Source: a virus. From it: a DNA stretch of 59,466 nucleotides. The translations under genes were made by a program, and so were the position numbers. The stretch spans positions 1 through 59,466 of IMG/VR virus record IMGVR_UViG_3300046744_000160. One strand, 5' to 3'. The notes below the pieces were generated by a model. That model saw only the letters and a program-made list of their open reading frames with translations, was not told where the DNA came from and did not search any database. Position 1 is the first letter of the stretch, and each line of letters opens with the position of its first letter. This document shows positions 7,706 through 16,051 of this stretch, in pieces.

Positions 7706-8143
7706 TCAATTGTGAAGAATATCTTCTGGGTCTAGAATGGTGGCGAGTATTTCATCATCATTCAAAACCCGGACTTCGCCGCCTTCAATCTTAAAACGAG
7801 AACCAGCGTATCGCGCAAAGATCACCCAATCTCCTTCTTGGCACCACGGCCCATCAGGAAACTTTTGTCCATCTGCATATGCTAAAGGCCCGGTTTTAAG
7901 AACGTAACCAACTTGAGTTGATATCTCGTTCTGAGTAACGGCTTGGTCGGGAAGCCATACACCGCCGCTGGTTTTAGCTTTGCCTTTATATGGCAAAACA
8001 AGAATACGCCACCCAGTGGGTGTAGGCATTCTATCTAGAAGGGGTTTGTCTATGAGAGTGGGATCAAGCACTCTCTCTGAGGGATCAACCCAAGGGGTTG
8101 ACGGCACTTCTGCCGTATTTTCTGCTTTCGCAGCTTCAGTCAT
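7706..8143 (-). CDS. GroES-like co-chaperonin
   Basis: The 145-residue protein has a 45-residue leader and then the GroES pattern: 'TGWRILVLPYKGKAKTSGGVWLPDQA' (beta strand, mobile-loop region), 'VGYVLKTGPLAYADGQ', 'CQEGDWVIFARYAGSRFKIEGGEVRVLNDDEILATI'. GroES caps the host GroEL cage, and phage versions such as T4 gp31 adapt it for capsid-protein folding. The gene lies directly before the scaffold and capsid genes, which fits that role. The mobile loop here is not the canonical one, so binding to host GroEL is inferred. Confidence 0.8.
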   Translation of the reverse strand: MTEAAKAENTAEVPSTPWVDPSERVLDPTLIDKPLLDRMPTPTGWRILVLPYKGKAKTSGGVWLPDQAVTQNEISTQVGYVLKTGPLAYADGQKFPDGPWCQEGDWVIFARYAGSRFKIEGGEVRVLNDDEILATILDPEDILHN

Positions 8144-8333
8144 CTAATCGCTCCTGTTTATCTAGCAGGCTCTTGAGTTCCTGTTGAATATATTCCAAGC
8201 CTTCGATGTTTCCGATCAATTGCTTGTAATGTAGCATGTCCTTTACGCCGTTTGAGATAACAAGTTCAGAGATCTGTTCTTTCTTATCGCCAATCAGCTT
8301 CAGGATATGGTTCGTAATGATTATTCCATCCAT
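8136..8333 (-). CDS. Small helical protein of unknown function
   Basis: The 65-residue protein (MDGIIITNHILKLIGDKKEQ...) is predicted helical and charged, with 'NGVKDMLHYKQLIGNIEGLEYIQQELKSLLDKQERLDD'. Its last eight bases overlap the start of the GroES-like gene. Short helical proteins of this kind are common between holin and head genes in marine phages. I assign no function. Confidence 0.5.
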   Translation of the reverse strand: MDGIIITNHILKLIGDKKEQISELVISNGVKDMLHYKQLIGNIEGLEYIQQELKSLLDKQERLDD

Positions 8334-8370
8334 ATAAGAATATATACGTCGTTATGCGGAGATATGCAAC

Positions 8371-8757
8371 TTACTTCTTGCCGAAAAATTTAGTCGCAGC
8401 CCGCGTTCCAAATGAAGCGGATACGATTATTCCTAACGTGTATTTATAATATTCCGGCATAGCGTTCAAAGCGGTAAACCCGTCAGTGACTATCTGCCTG
8501 CCCCAGTCGCCACAGAAAGCTAATACAAGCGGTACTGAAAATAAAATAGTAAGCCATTCGTCTTTCCAAGAGTTTTGGCTACCTTTAGCCATCTCTAGAT
8601 CCCAGTCGATCTCACCCGTGGCCTTTTTTTCCATAATAACCGCTTCAGCCTTGGCCTTTGCGACTTTCGTTGCGCTTTCTGCCTTAGTTTTTTCCACTTT
8701 ACCATCTAGCCACGTCCCTGCTAACGAAGCGATTGGTCCTATGAGGGCCTGTAACAT
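8371..8757 (-). CDS. Holin-like membrane protein
   Basis: The 128-residue protein starts MLQALIGPIASLAGTWLDGK, continues with an alpha-helical 'KTKAESATKVAKAKAEAV', then 'GSQNSWKDEWLTILFSVPLVLAFC' (membrane segment) and 'YYKYTLGIIVSASFGTRAATKFF' (second membrane segment). The order matches the 3-TM holin family found in gene transfer agents and marine phages (PF11351-like): 'SWKDE...' before a membrane helix and 'SFG...' near the end. Holins open the inner membrane at lysis. The endolysin is encoded elsewhere, at 36935-37453. Confidence 0.7.
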   Translation of the reverse strand: MLQALIGPIASLAGTWLDGKVEKTKAESATKVAKAKAEAVIMEKKATGEIDWDLEMAKGSQNSWKDEWLTILFSVPLVLAFCGDWGRQIVTDGFTALNAMPEYYKYTLGIIVSASFGTRAATKFFGKK

Positions 8758-8758
8758 T

Positions 8759-9001
8759 TTAGTATACCTTTACTATTTCGGGATCTACACGGCGCGGCAC
8801 ACAGTATGCCGTCACCCGGTCCTTTTGGTCAATGTACTGCGATAACCCGTAGTTGCCATACCTTTTGGACACTTCTGAGGCAAAATAATTACATTCTGTA
8901 ACCGAATAAAAATACATGTCCGCACTGTCTAATTTGCGAAACTCCCCCGTACCAAGATACACCAACAATAAAAAGGCATCTATCACTTCCGGCTCATCCA
9001 T
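8759..9001 (-). CDS. Small Cys-containing protein, possibly exported
   Basis: The 80-residue protein has a hydrophobic start 'VIDAFLLLVYLGTGEF', then 'YFYSVTECNYFASEV' and 'TAYCVPRRVDP', with one Cys in each. The start is uncertain. An ATG at 9001 gives a 19-base overlap with the gene before it and no good ribosome site, while a GTG at 8986 makes a GTGA overlap. The hydrophobic N-terminus suggests export or membrane attachment. It is part of a membrane/lysis cluster and shares its general build with the 58-residue protein at 24192-24368. Confidence 0.5.
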   Translation of the reverse strand: MDEPEVIDAFLLLVYLGTGEFRKLDSADMYFYSVTECNYFASEVSKRYGNYGLSQYIDQKDRVTAYCVPRRVDPEIVKVY

Positions 9002-9300
9002 GCGGTTGTGCCCATATATGCCCCAACGATGCCCGCTCCACTAATATAGAATAAGTTGCTTATATCAGACAGAGCTTCAATCCGCTCAAGCGGTATCCAC
9101 GGCGTAAATAAAGCGGCTGTAAATAAACCCATACCCATCAAGGTGTATCTCGCCATACGCAATTGAGCCAAACTTTTACGCAAATCGCGCTCTGTCTCTC
9201 TGATTTCCTTGGCATGTTCTAACTCTGCGTCGGTAACGACACCATCTCCATCCATATCATATTTGTCGTAATCGCTCTCTGGCTGTAGCTTTTTACTCAT
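8983..9300 (-). CDS. Membrane protein with an EF-hand calcium-binding loop
   Basis: The ATG at 9300 gives an ATGA overlap with the upstream gene and a 105-residue product. Residues 15-26 form a canonical EF-hand loop, DMDGDGVVTDAE, with Asp at loop positions 1, 3 and 5, Gly at 6 and Glu at 12. A charged helix follows, then two membrane segments ('MARYTLMGMGLFTAALFTPW' and 'ISNLFYISGAGIVGAYMG'). Together these suggest a membrane protein that binds Ca2+. It lies between a larger membrane protein gene and the holin-like gene, so a role at lysis is plausible but unproven. Confidence 0.7.
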   Translation of the reverse strand: MSKKLQPESDYDKYDMDGDGVVTDAELEHAKEIRETERDLRKSLAQLRMARYTLMGMGLFTAALFTPWIPLERIEALSDISNLFYISGAGIVGAYMGTTAWMSRK

Positions 9301-9992
9301 TTCTGGCTCTCCCGTATCTCTTTCAGGCTTTCCTGAACCGTCATTTCTCTTTTGGCATTGGGGTCGTACTTGCATTGATATTCGGACGGTATGTACTCCA
9401 TGTATGCAAAAATCTGTGACTCAATAGTGTTGTTTGCCCCCTTAAACACGCAAACCGTTTGCTTATTGTCCAGCTTCTCGCATTTTACCTTTCGGCAAGT
9501 CACCATCAAATCTTCTGCGTTAGCTATTGTCCCCTTCAAGAAGAAGACAAACCCAATTAACAGCCCTGCCCCAAAGACAAGCATTACTATCCACGCTACA
9601 ATTTCTACAAACTTGCGTCGTCGTTGCCTTTGAAGATACAAAGTTTCTTGTCGCTGCTTTCTAATCTTTCCCTCCATAGCAATAAGCTCGTCCCACTTGG
9701 ACTTGCCGTACATCATGCCTATAAAGTTTTTAAGATCAGTTCTCTGCTGTTCAGCATTTCTTTTTGCGGCAAACGTCTCCATTGCCTCTTGCTCAACAGA
9801 CTTGCCCGCAAACAGCTTCTTGAAAATTGGGGGGTTTTTGGCTTCTTTTTCAAGCATATCCAAATCAGATAGAGCGCCCATCCAGCGCCCTAAATCACTT
9901 GCCATACTTTCTATGTCACGGCCTATCTGTACGCCCTTCTTCACAGCGTTAAACGCTGCGGTGGCAGTAGCCATGACGGTAATGGGGTCCAT
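9297..9992 (-). CDS. Membrane protein with a helical N-domain and Cys-rich C-domain
   Basis: The 231-residue protein begins MDPITVMATATAAFNAVKKG. It has a helical, charged region to about residue 125 ('IRKQRQETLYLQRQRRRKFVE'), one strong membrane segment 'IVAWIVMLVFGAGLLIGFVFF', and an outer part with four Cys ('VTCRKVKCEKLDNKQTVCVF' and 'YQCKYDP'). The topology suggests an inner-membrane protein with a disulfide-bonded periplasmic domain. The position beside holin-like and EF-hand genes suggests a spanin-like or lysis accessory role. That is inference from position only. Confidence 0.6.
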   Translation of the reverse strand: MDPITVMATATAAFNAVKKGVQIGRDIESMASDLGRWMGALSDLDMLEKEAKNPPIFKKLFAGKSVEQEAMETFAAKRNAEQQRTDLKNFIGMMYGKSKWDELIAMEGKIRKQRQETLYLQRQRRRKFVEIVAWIVMLVFGAGLLIGFVFFLKGTIANAEDLMVTCRKVKCEKLDNKQTVCVFKGANNTIESQIFAYMEYIPSEYQCKYDPNAKREMTVQESLKEIRESQK

Positions 9993-10055
9993 CGTTACCT
10001 AGCCTGTCGTTATGAATACAAGCTTCGGGGTGCCCCATCCCCTAAATTGTATTAT

Positions 10056-10250
10056 TTATTTACAGCTAATGTAGCTTCCGCCCTTTACGGCAGCGCCCAT
10101 GCCACGAGCAGTGCTTCTACCCATGCCTGTAGGCACTTTGACATCCGCTGTTTTACCGTAAGGAATACGGCCCTGACCTTGAATGTCCGCATACTCCACC
10201 GCCTTTGGCGCTGGACCGGGGGTGTTTGTTACAATCTTTACTACACTCAT
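10056..10250 (-). CDS. Small glycine-rich protein after the portal gene
   Basis: The 64-residue protein MSVVKIVTNTPGPAPKAVEY... contains 'GQGRIPYGKTADVKVPTGMGRSTARGMGAAVKGG' and a single Cys near its end. The ATG overlaps the portal stop codon (ATGA). Similar short Gly/Lys-rich proteins follow portal genes in marine phages, with no known function. It could be an internal head peptide. Confidence 0.5.
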   Translation of the reverse strand: MSVVKIVTNTPGPAPKAVEYADIQGQGRIPYGKTADVKVPTGMGRSTARGMGAAVKGGSYISCK

Positions 10251-12649
10251 TCTACGCTCCTCATTTTCATGCGTTCTCGTTCTAACGCTGCTTGAATACG
10301 GGCAGCGGTCTGTTCTTCTTGGCTCTGAATACGCTCGTCAAATTGACGTGACTTATCCATCATCTGAGCCTGCTTCAGGTTAAGCTCACGCTCTTCCATC
10401 TCTCTATCATTCTGTTCTGCTTGTGCGTCAAGCTGAAGTTCCTGTTGTTTGAGCGCAATCACTGGGTCAGGCTCTCCTCCACCAGAAAGCTGCCGTCCAA
10501 GATCCTGAACCATCTTCATACCCTGCGCCATAATCTGTGCAGCCAAAGCGTCTACTTGCATCTGCGCTTCTGGCGGAACCTGTTGCTGCTGTGTCAGGCC
10601 AAGCTGCGCCATCGCTTTCTCTACAGAGTCAATCTGCACATGCTGCATGACGTGCTTCTGTAAAGCTACCGCTACGTCGGGAGTGCCGCCAACAAGTGGT
10701 GAGCCCCCAAATACAAGATGAGCCATGATATGCGCTTCATGGTTCTGCCCCGGAAATGCCTGCAACCTGCCACGGTCAAGAGCGTCCATGTTTTCTTGTG
10801 CCGGGTCCTTTGGCACAGGTTGAACGGACTGCTCGTTCTTCAAATACTTGTCAATGTCCCTAACGCCAAGGGCCTCGTACATGTCACGATATACCTCGTA
10901 CATGTTGTGCATCTGCGGGGCCTGCGCCGCCAACTGCATCTTGGTTTGTGCCAGAGCGATCCTCTGCGCTTGCGAGAAAACATTTGGATTAGAGACAGGG
11001 ATAACGTCCACAGTGTCGTCAAAATCTTTTGCCTTAACCGCAGAATCCACGCCCTCTATTGCATATGGGTAGATAGGCGGCAAACTCTCCTTCATTACAC
11101 GCGCAAGAAGCTTAAATTCTATCTTCATCGCATAATGCAGGCGCTTATGCACCGCGCTCATCACGCGAGAGCCTTGCTCCATAAGGGCGATTGTAGTGCC
11201 CACTGCGGCCTGCTGGTTGCCGTCACCTACCTTCATGTCTGTTATAGTCGCAAAGCGTCTCCCTGCGTCCACAACGAAGCCTAAAAGCTGAAATAGGGTG
11301 CCATCCGGCCCCTTAAATGGCAGCGGCATAAGGCTGTCACGAATAGCCCCTCCGGGTGCGTCCACATCTCTGAACTCACCGGGCTGCAACGGGTCATCGT
11401 CGTCCCTGATCCGTAGTCCGCGGGCTTTGAAACCCGCTGGAAGGTTGGACAACGTGCCAGCGTCGATCAACTGTCGCAGTGCCGCCGTGGCGGTGCGTGA
11501 CAACCCGCCAATTGTGTGAATTAGCCCCAATCCGTAAAAACCAAAGCCCGGAAGGAACTTGTAGTGAACAAAATACTGGATTTTTTGCTTCGCAGGGTCG
11601 TTTTCGCTGTAATTTCTGCGAATAGATAGGACTTGTCCGTTATCTTGGCTTATGGTTACGATATACGGCAGCTTGATTCCAGTAGGTTCACCGTCTTCAC
11701 CCATGTCTTCGTACCCCTCAAGGTCCAAATCGACATGACATTCCAGCAAAGTACAGTCGTAGTCCACGGTTGACGGCTCCATGCCCGTGATTCGGTCCAA
11801 TTCACCCGTCAAATCGTCTTCATTTCCCTGTTGTGGCAGGACAGGGATGTCCCGATAGAAGCCCGCGATCTGGTTTTTACGCAAATCGTTCAAACTCATA
11901 CGCACAACATGAGTAATATTGGGACAACTTTGCAAATCCGCAGTCTCGTAGGGGACCACGAGGTTCTCTGCCGGGATAAATTTGCTCACGGCACGGTCTA
12001 AGTTGTCGTCATAGTACACTTTTTTGAACGTGCTACCCGCTAACGGCAGATAAAAGAGCATCTGATCCATGTCAGGCGTGTACTCTTCCATCTCATTAGT
12101 GATGTAATAGTTCATAAAGTCTTTGATACGCTGGGCTTGGTCGGATTTTGCCGCGTCTTCAGAGCCAACTATGGCAGTACGCACGGGCCCTCCCGCTGGC
12201 AACAACTCGTTGAACGCTTGGGCCTGAAATTGCACAGCAGCTTCCGCCAGAAGGGGATGCGTGACGCCAGATGCACCTCTGAAGGGCTCAGTCCTTTCTG
12301 AGTAGTTGAAGCCAAGAAGTTCAAGACCGTTGGCATAGGCATCTTCCCACTCCTGTCTACTTGCCTTATTCGCGTCAAAATCACTCGTAAGCTCACTGGC
12401 AATGCTGCCTAGCTCACGATCATCCATGTCCTCTGCCAAATTAGCAAAGAAATCAGTGCTGACCTCGCGCATAGACGGGTCAAAGTCAATAACCGCGCCA
12501 CCCTCTTCATCAATCTCTATGTCGATGTCGCTAGGAGCCCCGGACATGTCTAATGTGCCGGGTGCTTCAATCTCAACTTCCGCCATCAACTCTTCCTGAT
12601 CGACCTGCGGATTCTGATTGTCAACCAAGGATACGGGTGGTCTAGCCAT
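10247..12649 (-). CDS. Portal protein
   Basis: The 800-residue protein has an acidic N-terminus ('IDIEIDEEGGAVIDFD') and then portal-type text: 'RQEWEDAYANGLELLGFNYSERTEPFRGASGVTHPLLAEAAVQFQAQAF', 'FYLPLAGSTFKKVYYDD', 'FIPAENLVVPYETADLQSCPNITHVV', and a long helical C-terminus ending in a Gln/Glu/Arg-rich coiled coil. The portal is the dodecameric ring at one head vertex through which DNA enters and leaves. It lies two genes after the large terminase in the same operon. At 800 residues it is large, near the size of the P22 portal, which has a C-terminal helical barrel. Confidence 0.9.
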   Translation of the reverse strand: MARPPVSLVDNQNPQVDQEELMAEVEIEAPGTLDMSGAPSDIDIEIDEEGGAVIDFDPSMREVSTDFFANLAEDMDDRELGSIASELTSDFDANKASRQEWEDAYANGLELLGFNYSERTEPFRGASGVTHPLLAEAAVQFQAQAFNELLPAGGPVRTAIVGSEDAAKSDQAQRIKDFMNYYITNEMEEYTPDMDQMLFYLPLAGSTFKKVYYDDNLDRAVSKFIPAENLVVPYETADLQSCPNITHVVRMSLNDLRKNQIAGFYRDIPVLPQQGNEDDLTGELDRITGMEPSTVDYDCTLLECHVDLDLEGYEDMGEDGEPTGIKLPYIVTISQDNGQVLSIRRNYSENDPAKQKIQYFVHYKFLPGFGFYGLGLIHTIGGLSRTATAALRQLIDAGTLSNLPAGFKARGLRIRDDDDPLQPGEFRDVDAPGGAIRDSLMPLPFKGPDGTLFQLLGFVVDAGRRFATITDMKVGDGNQQAAVGTTIALMEQGSRVMSAVHKRLHYAMKIEFKLLARVMKESLPPIYPYAIEGVDSAVKAKDFDDTVDVIPVSNPNVFSQAQRIALAQTKMQLAAQAPQMHNMYEVYRDMYEALGVRDIDKYLKNEQSVQPVPKDPAQENMDALDRGRLQAFPGQNHEAHIMAHLVFGGSPLVGGTPDVAVALQKHVMQHVQIDSVEKAMAQLGLTQQQQVPPEAQMQVDALAAQIMAQGMKMVQDLGRQLSGGGEPDPVIALKQQELQLDAQAEQNDREMEERELNLKQAQMMDKSRQFDERIQSQEEQTAARIQAALERERMKMRSVE

Positions 12650-12670
12650 GTTTTTCCCTCAAAATGTTGT

Positions 12671-15600
12671 TTACCTTACCATATAAGGTACAAATTCAGC
12701 AATCCCGCTGTTTACCGCGCCGCCTTCCTCGTACAGTTGGGCACCGGGCCGTGGTCCGACAGTAGCTTTTTTAACAGCCTCTCGCGCTTCTTCAAGAAGC
12801 TGGGCTGCACCTTTATTTTCACCACCAAATAAGCCTGTTTTTCTGGCCTCAACTATTTTTTTACCCGCTGTCATTAAATCAGATGAGGCTTCAATTCTTG
12901 CGGGCAGATACCCCGTACCCCTGATTGGGTCTATAGCCGCAACTCTTCTAAGTGCGTCTTCAACGTCCCTACGGGCAGATTTCAAGAGACTAAAGCTCTC
13001 GTTAAACTTTTGAGCCTCTGGGCCTTTATTGATTGAATTAGCAAAAGCAACCTTACGAGCATGGCGTGTGTCAAACAACTGCATTACTAGATCCGCATAC
13101 CCCGCAGGAACTGTAGCATTTACGTCTTTAAGAAAATCCTCCCTTGAAACACGTCCTATGTCTGTATTCGTTAAACGCCTGATTTGGTTTTTAACCTCAA
13201 AGGGAACATCAAAAACGTCCGCCCTTAATGGACTGAGATTGTTCTCCACCTTTTTTACAGGGCTCCCCGGCATACCTTTAAAAGACAAAAAGCCATCATC
13301 TGCAATAAACGAAATGGCCTCCCAAGCCGGGTATTCTCCAGAAGTGATTTCATCAGTAAGACGTTTTAGTTCTTGAGGGTCATTTGCTCTTCTGGCATTC
13401 ATCAAAGATAAAAACTTATACTCGTATTTAGTAGGAAGACCTATCTCCAAACCATTTCTTTGATCCACCGATAAAAGATCTAGGAACTTTCTTGAATCTC
13501 CTTTCACAGAATCGTCAATTAAGGTCCTCTGAAGTTCTAAGGCTTCTGCCCTTACTGCGTCTTTAACTTTATCTGACTTGGTCGAGTTTGTTCGCAAACG
13601 GAAATTTTCTAAAGAATCTAATAAATTCTGTCCTGCGTCCCCGTAGTTGTTGATGATACGGTCCCTCTCCACAGTGGTTTTCATCCCCATAGGGAGCGAA
13701 AGCTCCGTTGCAGTGTTGTAAATCCCGTTGTCAATAATGCTGCGTGTTTTTGGGCCAAGAGGCGTAGGCGCATTTACCGCAAGGTCAAACTGCTTGAGAG
13801 CCTGATCCAAAGGAATATTTTGTCTATTCGGGTCCCCAACGGTACTCCCAAAAGTGGTGCCAAAACTTTTTCGGGCACTGTCTAACGCAGTCAAAGCTTT
13901 AAGTTCGTATTCTGCGGTTGCTAAAACATCTTGGCTCTCCCGTTGCGTAAGCTGACGGGGCTTCATGCCATGTGAAAGGTCTTCGTGAATGTGAATTTCA
14001 CTCTCTATATATTCACTATTAGGCTTCTTAGAGAAAGGTTTTTCAGGATTGTACGCAGTAACCAAATACGCCGCAGGACTTAGATCCTCAACGTCCTGCA
14101 TTGTAATGTCTTTGTACTCGTAAATAGGCTCCCCGGTTTGATCGTCAAATTTACCTGTAGCCTTGTACCCCTTCTTCTGCGGTTCTACCGCAAGCATTCT
14201 TTCAATTCTTGGAACATAATTATCACTACCGCGACCTGTGAAATCCCGATAAGACACAGAAGCGTCCGTCCCTAATGAAAATCCGGGGCGTCCCTTCTCC
14301 GCACTCGCCGCAGCCCCCTGACCAAAAGCATCTCTAATCCGATTGCTAAAACCAAAATTCTCTAAAAGTTCCGTAACATCAACCTTCTCTCTAGAAGCAA
14401 GATCGGCAATCCTAGAAGGATCTATAGTGTATTTATCCACAGGCGCTGCAAGTGGGGGCATGTTCCTCCCAAAAGAATCTGGGCCTCTCTTAGAACCTCC
14501 AAAAATAAGATCTTCCAAATTATCTGGGACTTTAACGTCCATACCCATATACTTTGAACCATGCGCTAACCCGCGTATGCCGCCGCTTCCCCCGCCCAAG
14601 CTGCGAATTGTGACAGGGTCCGGTTTCCGCGCTTCTTGACCCCCTCCTAAAAGAGGACCAAAAGGGCCTATACCGTATTCAAGGTAAGGTTCCAGAGCCT
14701 CGTCTATGTCTTCTACCCTATCAACAACATCTAGTTCGTTCATAGAAGTTTCACGTTCACTTATTTCTTTACGGAGGCTGTCTACAGGATTCAGTAAAGC
14801 TTCTTCAGGATTTTCAAGCCTTCTTTGTACAGCGCGGGCTTCACCCTCTCCATACACTGTTTCATACGCCTGTATTGCGTAACGTCTTAAAGCTTGTGGG
14901 TTTTTAGCGGCTGCTTCTGGGAATCGCTCTTCAAGCATTTCATATATTTGTGCGGCAGACGCACCCCGGGGGAAACCTTCTATATCCTGAACGGCGTGTT
15001 GAACTTCGTGAAACACCACCGATTGAAATTCTTTTGCATCATCAAGATCCTTTACAGCGATCATTGGTTTACCAGAGGGGCTCTCTGCCGCATCAATATA
15101 TGCCGCCGAAGGGATATCAAAGGGTGACTCTCCTTCATTCGCAGTAAGTCGGATAACTTCTATATCTCTTAATTGAGGGTACTCGTCAAAAAGTTCTGGG
15201 AAATCAACAACCTCATCTAATGTCAAAGCTCTTCCGCCAAGGGTTACCAGAGCGCCGTTTTCTATAAAAACGCCTTTTCGATAACTGTCGTCTAAACCAA
15301 ACGCCTCCCCCGTTCCGTATTCTACGTTTTTCTTGCCTACCGCTTCAGAGCGAAGAGACGAGTTTCCCGTTGGAATTTCAAACCTAAATCCTTCTTGCCC
15401 CGGAGACATGGAGGAGGTGGGCGCTCCAAATATGGCATCATCAAAGTAGCCCTTTACCGATCTAAAAATGTCGTCCGCAGATTTACCCATAGCCCGCAAA
15501 GACAAAGCTGTCTTTTCTCTTGCTGCCCCAGTTTTAGAACGACGACCACCCATAATTCCAAGAACAGTGCCCCCGTCTCCTGCTGTTCTCGCAATGCTCT

Positions 15601-16051
15601 TTGCTGTGCCAAGGGCCAAGGCCCCGGAACCTGTTACCAAAAACGGATCAATAGTAGATATTTGTCCCGTGTCCGCGTCCTTTACACCTTCAAAACCCTG
15701 CGTTGCAGCAATGCCCGCAGCAAGCTGCTGCGAAGGTATCTGCTTAACCGCTTCTACAAACGCCTCTGCGGTATCTCCGGGGTCCTCCATAAACTGCCTG
15801 TAAAAGTCAATGCCACCTTGAACAATAGGAGGTAATGCCGCTTCGGCCTCCCCGTATGTTCCCTCAATAATTTCTCCCGGATAAACAACACCCATGTCTT
15901 CATAGGTGCTTTGGCTCCTTGGGGTTATTACAGGAAAACGAGTGGGGGACAGATATTCCGCGTAAATAGATTCAAGACCACCCAAAATGGGTACGTCTCT
16001 AAACTGTCTCAATTCTGGTGGGATGCCCTGATAGAAATCGTCTTCATCCAT
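12671..16051 (-). CDS. Large polyvalent-type virion protein with an HEXXH zincin site
   Basis: The 1126-residue protein lies between the large terminase and portal genes. Residues 348-352 read HEVQH in the context 'SVVFHEVQHAVQDIEGFPRGAS', the signature of a zinc metallopeptidase-like domain found in phage polyvalent proteins (LPD23-type associated domain, by memory). Ahead of it is 'GKPMIAVKDLDDAKEFQ'; after it come long, mostly helical segments with no further motif I can name, ending 'PYMVR'. Polyvalent proteins are thought to be packaged and injected with the DNA to act early in the cell. Its start overlaps the end of terL by eight bases. Confidence 0.65.
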   Translation of the reverse strand: MDEDDFYQGIPPELRQFRDVPILGGLESIYAEYLSPTRFPVITPRSQSTYEDMGVVYPGEIIEGTYGEAEAALPPIVQGGIDFYRQFMEDPGDTAEAFVEAVKQIPSQQLAAGIAATQGFEGVKDADTGQISTIDPFLVTGSGALALGTAKSIARTAGDGGTVLGIMGGRRSKTGAAREKTALSLRAMGKSADDIFRSVKGYFDDAIFGAPTSSMSPGQEGFRFEIPTGNSSLRSEAVGKKNVEYGTGEAFGLDDSYRKGVFIENGALVTLGGRALTLDEVVDFPELFDEYPQLRDIEVIRLTANEGESPFDIPSAAYIDAAESPSGKPMIAVKDLDDAKEFQSVVFHEVQHAVQDIEGFPRGASAAQIYEMLEERFPEAAAKNPQALRRYAIQAYETVYGEGEARAVQRRLENPEEALLNPVDSLRKEISERETSMNELDVVDRVEDIDEALEPYLEYGIGPFGPLLGGGQEARKPDPVTIRSLGGGSGGIRGLAHGSKYMGMDVKVPDNLEDLIFGGSKRGPDSFGRNMPPLAAPVDKYTIDPSRIADLASREKVDVTELLENFGFSNRIRDAFGQGAAASAEKGRPGFSLGTDASVSYRDFTGRGSDNYVPRIERMLAVEPQKKGYKATGKFDDQTGEPIYEYKDITMQDVEDLSPAAYLVTAYNPEKPFSKKPNSEYIESEIHIHEDLSHGMKPRQLTQRESQDVLATAEYELKALTALDSARKSFGTTFGSTVGDPNRQNIPLDQALKQFDLAVNAPTPLGPKTRSIIDNGIYNTATELSLPMGMKTTVERDRIINNYGDAGQNLLDSLENFRLRTNSTKSDKVKDAVRAEALELQRTLIDDSVKGDSRKFLDLLSVDQRNGLEIGLPTKYEYKFLSLMNARRANDPQELKRLTDEITSGEYPAWEAISFIADDGFLSFKGMPGSPVKKVENNLSPLRADVFDVPFEVKNQIRRLTNTDIGRVSREDFLKDVNATVPAGYADLVMQLFDTRHARKVAFANSINKGPEAQKFNESFSLLKSARRDVEDALRRVAAIDPIRGTGYLPARIEASSDLMTAGKKIVEARKTGLFGGENKGAAQLLEEAREAVKKATVGPRPGAQLYEEGGAVNSGIAEFVPYMVR

